Shown here one piece after another: positions 1-10,560 of a DNA stretch of 64,000 nt. Source of the stretch: Flectonema sp. DT1601. Lineage: Eukaryota > Euglenozoa > Diplonemea > Diplonemida > Diplonemidae. The stretch's first letter is position 1. Each line of letters starts with the position of its first letter. A program made the translations under genes and the position numbers. The notes below the pieces were generated by a model that was given only the letters and a program-made list of their open reading frames with translations, made no database searches and was not told the DNA's origin. Location of the stretch: NCBI GenBank assembly GCA_964019425.1, contig OZ025829.1, forward strand, positions 558,001 to 622,000, written 5' to 3'.

Positions 1-415
1 GGACTTAAGATTGTTTATAAATTTAAACGAGATCACTTCCTGTGTGTGGGGTTTTTTTTTCTAAAAAAAAAAATCATCGTTGTGAAGGATACAAGTATCT
101 CTAATAGTATTTTGGTACGTAGTGGCGAAGATTATTATTATTTATTTATTTATTTATTTTTGTTTTTTTATTATGTAAAAATTGGCAGCGTGGATACTAA
201 TGTTTTGTATTAGCTGAAAAACACGATTAGTTTTTCGGTTGATCATGAGCATCAGTTTTGCAGCCAAAAAAAAAAAAAAAAAAAAGAATACTACAGTAGA
301 GTATATACATACAGCCGTACAACCCTTATGTGAGTTAAGAAATTAATAGTCCTGCACCGGCCGTTTTTTACATTGGTTAGTCGTGAAGGAAATAATTTGT
401 TTTTCTTAAAACTGT

Positions 416-447
<32 letters not shown>

Positions 448-3400
448 CTCCCTTAATGCAGAGATTGCCATCCGTGTTTTTTTTATTTTTATTTTTATTA
501 TTTTTATACCTATAACAACTTGTCTATATCCTGCTCTCCGAATTTAAAAAAAAAAAAGACCCTCCCATCCGGCCACAGTTGTTTTTTTCTTGGGATCTTC
601 AGGTTGTAGTACCTTGTATGAATGAAATTAACAGTGTATATGAGCGCGCAACTTCCTCTAATGCTTGTGTCCCAACTCAAGTATCTGTCGTCAAGTTGTT
701 GTTTGTTTGAGTTCAACCAAGCGAGTCGATAGATTTGGGAGGATTATTCAAATTTTTCCTTTCCTTTTTTTTTTTTTTTTTTTTTTTTGATTACTGCTCG
801 TTTTTTTTCATTGGATTTCATTCAGTAAAAAATAAAAAATAAAATAAAACTGAAAGTCTCACAATTAGTTATCAATAATTTTGACTTGTGTAGTCATCTT
901 CCCAGCTGAAGATGAGATCCCCAACCTCGTCTGATGAAAGCGACACTTGCTGGCGTTGAATCGACGGGTTTTTCTTAACACGTTGTTAACTTCACTTATT
1001 TTTTCCCTTCTAGACTTTATATATATATTTTTTTTCCCTCCTCCTCTTTTTTTTCTTAAAAAAAAAAAAAAAGCATTCCCTTCCCTTCCAATTACCCTTT
1101 GTAATCGATTACGTCAACAGGTTGGAATTTTTTTTTTTTTTTTTTTTTTTTAAAGTTGTTCATTGTTTGTATAGTAGTTGTCGATAATTTGTTGAACAAG
1201 ACAAGGTAGAAAGCTGAAGATTAATGTCATTTTTAATTTTTTTTCTTTCTTTTTTTCTATAAAATTAAATTACGTTCCTTCAGTTGCATTACTGAGTCTT
1301 TAGAAACGGCTACGGATTGTGTCCTCTGTTGCTGTGAGTTACCTCCCTTGGAGTACTTATAATAAACGGTATCATTTGGATTAAATAACTAAACTAGCAA
1401 ACTAGAATCGTTTTTTCCCGCAGCGTCTCGATGATTAGTGCTGGTGAAATACTTATAACTCACAGCATGTTTGAATTAAATAACTAGTTGGCTTTATGAC
1501 AAACCCCACCTGTTGCATATGTTTATCGTTTGTCGCGACTTCCGTCTTCCATCAGTGAGACATCTTTTTTTATTGAAAAAGAACCTCACTGCGATGTGTA
1601 ATGCGACGGAGTTTAAAAAAACAGTTGTTGTTAATTAAAAGAAGGTCAGCAGCGTTTGGGTTTTTTCGCTAGCAACCTCTTTTTTTCTTCTCTCTCTCTT
1701 TTTTTATCTTTATTATTTAATGATATCTTGGCATGATTTTTTAAAACACGTTTTTTTTTACCATCGAAAATTAATTTTTGGGTTGTAGTCGTTCGTCATT
1801 CGTTGTAAGAAATGTAAAATGTAAGTGAGGGCGCTCGTCGCTTAGGTCTTAGGCGTTCTACGTCCTTTTTTCCAAGACAGTGCCGCCCTTCTTAAGGGGA
1901 CTGTGTGCGCCTTCAGCACGCGTAAGAGCGAGCCAATAGCAGGTCTGTGATGCTCCTAAATGTCCTAGGCTGCACGCGCACTACACTGACGCATTAAACG
2001 AGTCTGATTGGCATCCGCCAACCTATCTTGAAGAAGATGGGAAACCTTTTTAACTTGCGTCGTGATGAGGATCGATGATTGCAGAGGATAGCTGAACCTA
2101 CCTACTAAACAAAAATTAATTCACATTTTTTTTTTTTTTTTTTTTTTTTACGACGTGTTCCTCGTCGTAAGAAACTCACAATTGGGGGCACCAAATTCAC
2201 CTTTCTTAGGACGACTAAAAAAAAAACACATTTTCCCGCACAATCCTTAAAGGAGTGTAAAGAAAATTGACTACAAGAATTGATATCATATTTTATTATA
2301 AGGCAATTGTTTGAGTAACAATTAAAATACCAAAATTGACTTCTTTTTACCCCATCTCTTGTAGAGGTCAGAGGTACGTGGATTATTTCTCAAAAAAAAA
2401 AAAAAGTTATATTGCTGCTTTGAAGGCAACGTTAATAAAGTCATCTCCCTAGCAGATGTTAAATTACGTTTTTTTTTTTTTAAAATGTTATTATGATGCA
2501 ATATAGTTTGTGCTTATCAAACTTAATATTGGTCACATAACTTCTTTTTTTTTTTCCTTTAATCGGGGTGAAAAAAAAAAAAAAAAAAAAAAATGGACCT
2601 TCTTTTTTTTGTTACAAAAGAAAGCGAAAGTCAAAGAAGAAAAAAATAATAATAATAAAGGGAAAAAAAAGAAACCCTGACTTTAGTTTTTTAAGTGAAA
2701 TCAAAATCGATTTTTTTTCTTCTCGTGCGGTACCGTGTGTTGTTGTTGTTCTTTTTGTACTACGGTGCCGTGTGTTTATTAGGCTTTAGGAATGTTGTTC
2801 ATCTTTCCTTAGTTTTAGGGGTCTCTTTTTTTTATTCTTCTTCCTCAGTGTTTACTTTCGCTATGGCTCAGATTTTTTAGACTTAAGATGTACCTTTGCG
2901 AGAGTATTATTGTGAAACGAGTGTTTTTTTTTTTTTTTTTTTTTTTAAAACCCCCTTAGGTTTTCTTTTTTACCTACCTTCTGAAGTACGTCGTGTGTGT
3001 CTTAATCGAAAAATAATAAAAAAAAAAAAAAAAAAAGAATTTGTATTTTTTTTTTTGCAACCATGAGTTGCTGTTGCATTGGAGGTGTTTTCCAAGCAAA
3101 AAACAGACAACAGACAGACATTTCTCATAGTTGAGAACTGCTTAGTTCATTCATGGCTTACATGATGTGTGCCAGCTGTTGCTGGTGAACACAATTACGT
3201 GAATCGATTTTTTTTTTTTTTTTTTTTTTAAAGTCCCTTTTGAAGTCTGTATTATTCTTTTTTATAGGTCGTTTCCTTTTTTTAAAGGTTTCTCGAAGGA
3301 ATCAATTTGTCAACAAAAAAAAAAAAAAAAAAAAAAAAAAAGTGGCCAAAGTATAATTTCTACCTGGTGGTTTAATTTTCATGGGTAGGTGCTCTGCATT

Positions 3401-4049
3401 ATCTTCGCGATGTGTGAAGAGAATAGTTGTCATCATGAGCGTGTTTTTTATTATTATTGTTTTTTTTTAGTTTATCTTTTTCCTCATCGTCACGGAAAAG
3501 TGTTTTTTTCTTGTGGTTAATTTCTCATCATCAGCGACTTTGCTTTTTTTCTTATTCTTTTTTTCGCGATCTCAACAGCAGAGTTGATTTAATTAGTTTT
3601 TTGTAGTCTTGGTAGTATCACAAACAAGACACCATCGAGTTGTTATATTTTTAAATAGCTTTTTCTCACTTCTGCTTAGGTTTGGGTGCGACTCGCCATT
3701 CTCTTTAAAGAGAGAGAACCACTTAGGACTTGATGTCCTGATGGGTTATGTGCGCTACTGGTACCTAGTGGTTTTAGTCTTTCTTTTGCATTGAGTGTGC
3801 ACTTAAAAAAAGAAGATTGGTCGGAGGACTTTGCTTACAGGTTACTGTTAGTTTGAGGTGCTTCGCTATTCGCAGGCGTGACTAATGAATTGCGCTTCTT
3901 TTTTTATATTGCAAACATTCTTAGGGATCTACTGCTTCCTCTCAGTGAGTAGTCTCGTTGCTTTTATTATGTTTCAGTCCTACTTTGTTCTTTTTTTTTC
4001 TTTCTTTCTTTTTTTCTCTACTTCTTCTTAGCATTTTTTAACAAAAACT
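1..4049. other. Gene-free, homopolymer-rich intergenic DNA
   Basis: No convincing coding region is present. The open frames here are short and translate to poly-Lys or poly-Phe from A and T runs. A more GC-rich island at about 1810-2110 stands out and contains a hairpin (ACAGT/ACTGT enclosing CCCTT/AAGGG, 1877-1904). The stretch 3960-4031 is pyrimidine-rich and ends in TTAG; it reads as the trans-splice acceptor of the first gene. Confidence 0.6.
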
Positions 4050-4950
4050 ATGACTGTAAACCAATCTAACTTTTTCAATCAGGAAAATACTGATATGGAT
4101 AAGGGAGCTACCAATCTGCCTGAAGAGGCAGTGGCATACCTGAGAGATAAGAAGATACCCGATTTGATGGAACACCTTCTCCACGAACTAATAGTTAACC
4201 AACCGGAGGATCCGCTTCGATTTCTATCGCAGGTCTTGTCTTCTCCGATCGTTCCGAAGATTATGATTTCTGGTCCACCAGCTGGAGGAAAAGGAACTCA
4301 GTCTAAACTAATAGTCGATATATTTAACGTTACTCACATCAGTACTGGTGAGTTGCTACGATCAGAAGTAAGTAAAGGAACTCCAATCGGAAAACAAGTT
4401 GAGCACTCAATTCTAAAAGGAGAATTAGTAAGCGATTCCATAATAATTGATCTTGTAAAGCAACGTATGAACCGAGATGATGTAAAAACAAAGGGTTGGT
4501 TACTTGATGGATTCCCACGTACAAAGAATCAAGCGATCTCATTGCAAGCATTGGGATATATTCCTCAGGTGTTCTTTCGTTTACAAGTACCTGATGATGT
4601 GTCTGTCGAACGTATTGAAGGAAGGAGATATGATCCGGTTACAGGAACCTGTTATCACTTAACATTTAAACCTCCACCTCAGGATCCCGAAATAGTAAGG
4701 AGGCTTGAACAACGTTCGGATGACAGCCGAGAAAATGCTAAAAAGAGAATCGCAACTTATCACCGCAATACAAGTGAGGTAGAAGACTGCTACAGATCTA
4801 TTCTGCAAAGAGTATGTAATCATTACTTTGTAGGTTTTTCATGCTGGCTAATTCATAAAAAAACTAAAAAAAAAACAGATTGACGGCAACCGCGACAAGG
4901 CAGACGTATTCACAGATATTCGGGAACGCATTCAGGAGTTACAGCAATAG
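4050..4950 (+). CDS. Adenylate kinase with N-terminal RIIa/DPY30-like docking domain (flagellar type)
   Basis: Nucleoside monophosphate kinase that interconverts ATP, AMP and ADP. Two exons, 4050-4811 and 4879-4950, give 277 aa. The intron has GTATGT at its 5' end and an A run plus CAG at its 3' end. Removing it joins the frame in phase 0 and completes the adenylate-kinase C-terminus (IDGNRDKADVFTDI). The P-loop is SGPPAGGKGTQ near residue 75, the AMP-site motif DGFPRTKNQ is near residue 153, and a LID segment GRRYDPVTG is near 191. Residues about 25-65 (AVAYLRDKKIPDLMEHLL then PEDPLRFL) match the RIIa/DPY30 docking fold, which in this family points to anchoring in the axoneme. The start follows a strong pyrimidine tract and AG at 4030-4031. 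CFAP410 begins about 195 nt downstream. Confident in the kinase; fairly confident in the docking domain. Confidence 0.93.
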
Positions 4951-5144
4951 ATTGTATACTCCTTTCGTTATAATTAGTTATTTGTTAATAGGATTCCCTT
5001 TTCTTTATTATTATTATTATTTTTTTTTATTTAACTTAAAAATCTCCGTTACGGATAATTCAAAAAAAAAAAAAACAAGACAAGATGAGTCTTTTTGTTA
5101 ATTAGATTCTCTTAACAGGCCTTCCCAACTTAGAAGCGTTAAAT

Positions 5145-6509
5145 ATGTCTCAAGTGTTGACAGAGATGATGGTCTTGGCGAAGGCCAAGTGCGACGATCT
5201 TAGACACGTTCGCAATCTAAATGTTTGGGGAATGAATTTGGTAGATATCACGATTCTAAAAAGACTACCAAATTTACAAGTGTGTTCGCTAAGTGTGAAC
5301 AACATCCAATCTTTGGAAGTATTTACTGATTGCAGGAGTCTCAGAGAATTGTATCTTCGAAAAAATTGCATCTCCAACATTCAGGATTTGTTATTGCTAA
5401 GAAGGTGTACGGCGTTGAAGAGTTTGTGGTTGTCGGAAAATGAGATTTCAGAGTCTCCGGGTTATCGAATGGCAGCAATAAAAATACTGCCGGGACTTAC
5501 TAAATTAGATGATCAAGATATCACTCATGAAGAACGTAGAAAGTCAGCATCGTTATCAGAGAATGAATTGTTTGATCCAGATGTGAAGGCACAATCACCA
5601 CCAACTGCCCCTCGATCTCCACTACAACGTTCTCAGTCAGACTGCTTCGTTCAACGAAACCCAGCACCAAGATCACCATCAGAAGATGACCGATTAGCTT
5701 CCACACTGAAATGCTCTTCAAGTAATTTCTACAACGGCGATGACGTTCCTGTCGGAGGTGGAGCGAATGGCGGTGCAGTAGTGACGCCACAGAAAAAACG
5801 CTCTTCTCTACCGAATGAAGGACAACGACCGAAGGTGGCTCCTCCGCCCAGCCCTAGTACTCCACCCAGAGACAGGGACAGAGAGAGAGAGATGGAGATC
5901 CAATTACAAGCAAGGAAGCAGAGGGAAAAGGAGCTACAGCAAGAACGAGAAAGTAGAGACAGAGCAGCACAGCGTGAAAAAGAGTATGCTGCACAGCGTG
6001 AGAGGGAGGAGTTCGCCGCAAGACGTGAGAAGGAATACGCTGCTCAACGCGAAAAAGAATTCGCCGCGCAACGTGAAAAGGAGTACGCAGCTAAACGTGA
6101 GAAAGAATACGCGGCTCAGCGCGAGAAGGAGTACGCTGCACAACGTGAGAGAGAAGAGTATGCTGCTAAACGTGAGGCAGATCTGCGCGAAAAAGAGTAC
6201 GCAGCTCAACGTGAAAAGGAACACGCAGCCCAACGTGAGAAAGAATACGCACTTCAACGTGAGAAAGAGTATATTGCTCATCAGCGCGAGAAAGAGTTCG
6301 CTGCAGAGCGTGAAGCTCGCGCAAGAGCACAACACCAACAACATCAACGCCATCATGACCCTAGTCCGAGTGGTGGTGGACTTAGAGACGGCGCTTCAGA
6401 TCCTCAACTTGCAATGATGCAGTCGGTTCTAAGTCTTTTACCTCACTTGAATAAAAGAAATCTTGAAGTTATTTCAGCCGAGCTCCAACAGCTCAGCAGA
6501 CGGCAATAA
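5145..6509 (+). CDS. CFAP410: CFAP410 (C21orf2) family leucine-rich-repeat ciliary protein
   Basis: Cilium/basal-body LRR protein. The N-terminus (MVLAKAK, LRHVRNLNVWG, LSVNNIQSLEVF, LRELYLRKN, LWLSENEI, LPGLTKLDDQ) follows the CFAP410 pattern closely through residue 130. The last 40 residues (LAMMQSVLSLLPHLNKRNLE) match the family's short C-terminal helical oligomerisation domain. Between them, instead of the usual short linker, lie an Ser/Pro-rich stretch and residues about 250-390 made of many REKEYAAQ-type repeats, predicted as a long charged single helix or coiled coil. At 454 aa it is nearly twice the usual length of about 250. A possible acceptor CAG lies at 5116-5118. The start is supported by alignment to the family N-terminus. 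It neighbours another probable flagellar gene. Confidence 0.9.
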   Translation: MSQVLTEMMVLAKAKCDDLRHVRNLNVWGMNLVDITILKRLPNLQVCSLSVNNIQSLEVFTDCRSLRELYLRKNCISNIQDLLLLRRCTALKSLWLSENEISESPGYRMAAIKILPGLTKLDDQDITHEERRKSASLSENELFDPDVKAQSPPTAPRSPLQRSQSDCFVQRNPAPRSPSEDDRLASTLKCSSSNFYNGDDVPVGGGANGGAVVTPQKKRSSLPNEGQRPKVAPPPSPSTPPRDRDREREMEIQLQARKQREKELQQERESRDRAAQREKEYAAQREREEFAARREKEYAAQREKEFAAQREKEYAAKREKEYAAQREKEYAAQREREEYAAKREADLREKEYAAQREKEHAAQREKEYALQREKEYIAHQREKEFAAEREARARAQHQQHQRHHDPSPSGGGLRDGASDPQLAMMQSVLSLLPHLNKRNLEVISAELQQLSRRQ

Positions 6510-8265
6510 CACTCTTCTCTTTTCGATTTTCGATTTTCAATGCGAAAGTACGTGTTCTAGTGTTCTAGGTGATGAAGTTTTGTGTATCATAAACTTCTTG
6601 CTTAACATCCAAAAAAAAAAAAAAAACTCCTGTTTTTTTATATTCTTCCCTTCATGGGAGTGTGTGGCACTGCGTGGTGACGCAAGCATTTATTTTGGAA
6701 GACTTTCGGAGATGTAAAAAGAGCTAGCAAACAGCTTACAGGCAGATAGTATTCCTGTTTTGAGTTTCTTCTCTTCGTGTAGTTTCGTGGCTTAGTCATA
6801 TTATTTATATCGATATCCTATAGCTGGGTATAGCTGCGAATCTTTCTCTTTTTTTATGTACTTTTTCAATAATTTGTTAAGTTTTTTGTGATGCACAAAA
6901 TACAACAAGTATTTCGTTTAAAAAAAAATTAAAAAAAAAACCGTATGCGAAAATTTTTTTTTCCCTTTTTTTTTTCCTGTTAGTTTTTTTTTGTGTTTGT
7001 TTTTTTCTTAATTAGGAAGTATTCTATCCTGGCAAATAAATTTATATGTCGATGACAATACTTTTTTTTTTTTTTCTATTTGGCGGGAAAAAAAAAAAAA
7101 AAAAAAAAAAATCCTTTCGTCGATTTGTTATATATCATGGACCTTCTTGCCATCATGGGTTGACGTCACCCTCCCCAATGAGACGAACAACAATTGTAAA
7201 TTTTTTTTTTTAAAAAAAATCGAACATACAACACACCCATGAGTTTGATACTGTAGTTATCAATGTTACCCAAAAAAAATTAATAGGAGCCTAAATTGAT
7301 CAGTTTGTCTTTAAGGCTCTCTATCCTACATAAATATAGAACAGATAATTCTTATGGATGTATACTTTTTTTTTTTTTTTTTTTTTTTTGTACCGACGTA
7401 GTCGGAGAAGAAACTTTTCAGATTTGAAAACTGATATTTCTTATGGTCATGGTTTATTTTACTCTCCGTGTGGACAGGTATCTTGTCTGCATTTAACAAA
7501 GTATAAGGGCCAATCTGAAATGGTTGTTTTGAAATGATAATTATTGTGAGTGATGTCGCAGGCTGAATGCGATCCTTTCCTGGATGAAAAAAGTTGTCAA
7601 GGGAGGGAGGGGAGGGGGGAGTTGAGAAATTGACACTTCTCAACTAAAAAAAAAAAGGAGTTTACTTGAAGTAATTCCTTTTGTCTTTTTTTTTTTTTTT
7701 TTTTTAAATTCATGCGTATTCTTATGTTTCTATTAATCTCTTCCGCTATTTAGACCAAAATAGAATTTTTTTTTTTTTTTTTTTTGTTTGTTATACTTTT
7801 GTCAGAATATTTGCATCTGTGAGTGCTGGTTGGTAATCCACATCACTGAAGAGAAGACACAATGGGTCTATAGGTGTTTAAGAAAATACATGTTTTTTTT
7901 TTTGTGTTGCTTAAAACTGTGAATAGAAAGGTCATTTGTTGTACGGATTTATCTAAACTACAGAATTTCTGTTTTCTAGCCCTTTTTTTTTTATTTTTTT
8001 TGTTTTCCTCTTCTTCTTCCAAAAAAAAATCCGTATTGACTATGTTTATTGACTATGGTACAGCTTAACCTAGCCTTTGTATTTTTTTTTTTTTTTTTGT
8101 TCGATAGACCTTTTTTTTTCTTTTTTGGAAAAAAAAAAAAAAAAAAAAAAAGAATTTGTGTGTTTTTTTTTTCTTCCCGATTTGTTATTAGTTTTGTTAA
8201 TATGTTTATTTACTACATAATTGAATGACAGGAGAACTGCAAGTATAATTTTGTAAAAAAAAAAA
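6510..8265. other. Intergenic DNA, A/T homopolymers, one family-1 element
   Basis: No coding region recognised. It holds the CFAP410 3' flank, many A and T runs up to about 25 nt, and one copy of dispersed element family 1 (7391-7523). A candidate acceptor AG at 8230-8231 precedes the next small gene. Confidence 0.6.
7391..7523 (+). repeat. Dispersed structured element, family 1, copy A
   Basis: Shares a 5' hairpin CCGAC-GTA-GTCGG, the block ATTTCTTATGGTCAT and the block GTCTGCATT with copies at 46499-46612 and 56428-56530, all on the + strand. The core is bounded by CAGATT (7419-7424) and AATCTG (7512-7517), which can pair. Inside, CTTAT can pair with ATAAG. Function unknown: either a structured RNA or a miniature mobile element. 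Confidence 0.6.
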
Positions 8266-8647
8266 ATGGTTCATGCGCATTCGCCATCGTTGTCACTTCC
8301 TAATGCTTCTGACCACATTGGGAATGGATCTGTGAACGCATACATGGCAGGTATTACAACAGATTTAGTATGGCCCTCAATGAGCGGAGTTAAGAATATG
8401 GATTTTGATGGAAAGGCAATTGGAAATTGTGGGATTACGAGGTATTGTTTATATCTGTTTTGTCTTTCTCATGTCGAGTTTCGGATGTTTAAAAAATCAA
8501 CACAAATCCCAGCTCATTGTCAGACCCTTCCCCTTGGATGGGACCAGGTCACATAAACGCGATATCACACCAACCTGCGTGATTGGAGTGAGGTTTAAAA
8601 AAGGCGCCTTGTCAGGTGAATCGTCGACACAAAAAAAAATAAAATAA
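8266..8647 (+). CDS. Small unknown protein, two exons
   Basis: Exons 8266-8441 and 8524-8647 give 99 aa. The intron starts GTATTG and ends TTGTCAG; splicing is phase 2 and joins two open frames that individually look like fragments. Upstream is a possible acceptor CAG at 8229-8231. No domain recognised. The segment TPTCVIGVRFKKG in exon 2 faintly recalls the first strand of proteasome beta subunits, but nothing else of such a protein follows, so I do not assign it. The C-terminus runs into an AAAAT repeat tract. It could be a real small gene or a decayed fragment. Confidence 0.4.
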
Positions 8648-8907
8648 AATAAAATAAAATAAATCCGTCTTTCCATTTCTTATGGGAGGTAACACATGCT
8701 ATTGACTTACACTTTATAGTGGCTGCTTTTTTATAATATTGGTAGATTTTCTTTTTTTTTTCCATTCTTCAAAACCGATTTTCTTATTGAACAGGATAAA
8801 AACGAAACAACATAAATTAGTGATATGAATTCCCATGACTTTAATTAGATGTAAACTATTAAGCTGTAACTTAATTTTTTCTCAGTTATTAATAAACATT
8901 TAATACA

Positions 8908-9285
8908 ATGGGTGGTAGCAACAGCAAACCAACGTCATCAAGTGGATCAAGTGAGGTTGCTCCAGGTATCACGAAAGAAATAATTCAGGCGGGTGATGGA
9001 ACTACCCGTCCACGTTCAGGACAAGCAGTTAGAGTTCACTACACCGGAACGTTGGAGAATGGAAATGTGTTTGATAGTTCAGTAAAGAGAGGTGAGCCAT
9101 TTGACTTCAGAGTTGACAGTGGAATGGTCATTAAGTGCTGGGATAAAGGTGTTATGGATATGACTCTTGGAGAAAAATCCAAACTCACATGCGCTCCTGA
9201 AACAGCCTACGGAGACAGAGGCATCGGACCGATCCCTCCAAAGGCAACTCTCAACTTTGAGGTAGAGCTTCTTAAGTTGTTCTAA
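8908..9285 (+). CDS. FKBP12-type peptidyl-prolyl isomerase, probably N-myristoylated
   Basis: Peptidyl-prolyl cis-trans isomerase of the FK506-binding type, 125 aa with a single FKBP domain from about residue 20. Diagnostic motifs are VRVHYTGTLENGNVFDSS, the CWDKGV tryptophan of the pocket floor, AYGDRGIGPIPP and the last strand TLNFEVELLKL. The N-terminus MGGSNSK has Gly2 and Ser6, the classical N-myristoylation pattern, so membrane association is likely; ordinary FKBP12 lacks this extension. A T-rich tract and CAG at 8883-8885 precede the start. A perfect 10-bp hairpin lies in the 3' flank. Confidence 0.93.
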   Translation: MGGSNSKPTSSSGSSEVAPGITKEIIQAGDGTTRPRSGQAVRVHYTGTLENGNVFDSSVKRGEPFDFRVDSGMVIKCWDKGVMDMTLGEKSKLTCAPETAYGDRGIGPIPPKATLNFEVELLKLF

Positions 9286-9366
9286 GTGTTGTTTATTTTA
9301 TTATTATTTTTTCAATCATTTTTGAAAAAAAAAAAAAAAAAAAAAAAACTGAGTTTTTTTTTTCAC

Positions 9367-9404
9367 CTGAAAGTACACAATGTACTACCATTCCGTACTT
9401 TCAG
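9367..9404 (+). other. 3'-flank hairpin after FKBP
   Basis: CTGAAAGTAC (9367-9376) pairs perfectly with GTACTTTCAG (9395-9404), 82 nt after the FKBP stop. A second nested hairpin follows at about 9420-9458 (AAAACAGA/TCTGTTTT enclosing CTCAC/GTGAG). Possible 3'-UTR stability or processing elements; function is inferred only. Confidence 0.5.
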
Positions 9405-9535
9405 TGATTTGAGTGTAGCTAAAACAGAGTTATATTCTCACTCGTGAGATTCTGTTTTTTTTTGGTGAGTTGCTTTGACACAAAAAAATATATCAAACTG
9501 TCTTATGTCATTACACAGAACTCAAGAAAAAAAAG

Positions 9536-10366
9536 ATGTCGAAACTTCCGACTGTATCAGAGTACATTAAGGGTGTCGATAGTGTTATTTGTGACATTGA
9601 GGGAACAACTACTCCTATTCCCTTTGTGTCTACTGTTCTGTTCCCATATTCAATTGAAAAGGCAAGTAATTTTTTAGAAAATAATTTTGAAAAATTGACT
9701 GATGTCGTTAATGGAATGCGAAAACAAGCTGAGGAAGACGGTGGAGACGTTCCTCAAATTAGAAAAGACTGCGAAACAACAGAAATCATCAAAGACGTTG
9801 TAGCTAATTTACAACACAATTTAAAATTAAACCGTAAACTAACAGCCATGAAAGACCTTCAAGGAAAGATCTGGGACGGAGGATACAAAAGTGGTGAATT
9901 AAAAGGAGCTGTCTTTAACGATGTCGCTCCAGCTTTCAAACGCTGGTGTGAATCAGGTAAAAAAGTATACATTTACAGCAGCGGATCTGTCGCTGCTCAG
10001 AAACTAATTTTTGGATACAGCTCTGCAGGAGATTTACTACCGCACCTCACCAATCATTACGACTTATCTAATATTGGTAATAAAAGGGAAGCATGCAGCT
10101 ATACTAAAATAGCTGAGGATTTAGGGAAGTCTGATTCAACTAATTCATTGTTGTTTCTGACAGATATGGTTCCGGAAGCAACCGCCGCGAGGGAAGCCGG
10201 TTTTAAAGTTTTTTTATTAGATCGGCCTGAGAATCTAATTATGAGTGCCGAAGACACGAAGACAGCTGAGTCATTTATAACATTAAAAAATTTTGATGAC
10301 ATCTTTCCTGGAAAACGCACTCGCGAAGAAAACTCTACTTCCAAGAAAATTCAAAAAAAAGCCTGA
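9536..10366 (+). CDS. ENOPH1: Enolase-phosphatase E1 (acireductone synthase)
   Basis: HAD-family enzyme of the methionine salvage pathway. It enolises and dephosphorylates 2,3-diketo-5-methylthiopentyl-1-phosphate to acireductone. Single exon, 276 aa, close to the eukaryotic norm. Motif I is VICDIEGTTTPI with the nucleophile Asp and the family-specific Glu. The substrate/Ser motif is KVYIYSSGSVAAQKLIFG, and the Mg-binding motif is LLFLTDMVPEA. The basic C-terminus KRTREENSTSKKIQKKA could act in nuclear targeting. A candidate acceptor CAG at 9516-9518 precedes the start. It sits between FKBP and a flavoprotein with short spacers (250 and 194 nt). Confidence 0.95.
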   Translation: MSKLPTVSEYIKGVDSVICDIEGTTTPIPFVSTVLFPYSIEKASNFLENNFEKLTDVVNGMRKQAEEDGGDVPQIRKDCETTEIIKDVVANLQHNLKLNRKLTAMKDLQGKIWDGGYKSGELKGAVFNDVAPAFKRWCESGKKVYIYSSGSVAAQKLIFGYSSAGDLLPHLTNHYDLSNIGNKREACSYTKIAEDLGKSDSTNSLLFLTDMVPEATAAREAGFKVFLLDRPENLIMSAEDTKTAESFITLKNFDDIFPGKRTREENSTSKKIQKKA

Positions 10367-10560
10367 GACTGTTTGATTTGAGAACAGTGAACAGCAACAT
10401 CACAAGTGTCGATAGATTACATTACATTGTTTATCGTTGTCTTCTTATTTATATTAACCCGTTCTATACTACAGTTAAACAAGTAAATAGAACGAGGCAA
10501 TGCTCTCGCATTGAACTACGAATTTAAAAAAAAACACACTTCTAAAACAGGTTATCAACA

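Noticed and set aside
2060-2100. C/D box snoRNA (GTGATGA ... CTGA)
   Set aside because: Boxes are only about 23 nt apart with no flanking terminal stem; too little support.
2568-2880. Poly-Lys and Phe/Leu-rich open frames throughout spacers
   Set aside because: They are translations of A and T homopolymers without codon structure or domains.
5116-5144. In-frame LRR-like peptide GLPNLEALN just upstream of the CFAP410 ATG
   Set aside because: Striking, but it lies directly after the acceptor CAG, and the family N-terminus aligns from the ATG at 5145; treated as 5' leader.
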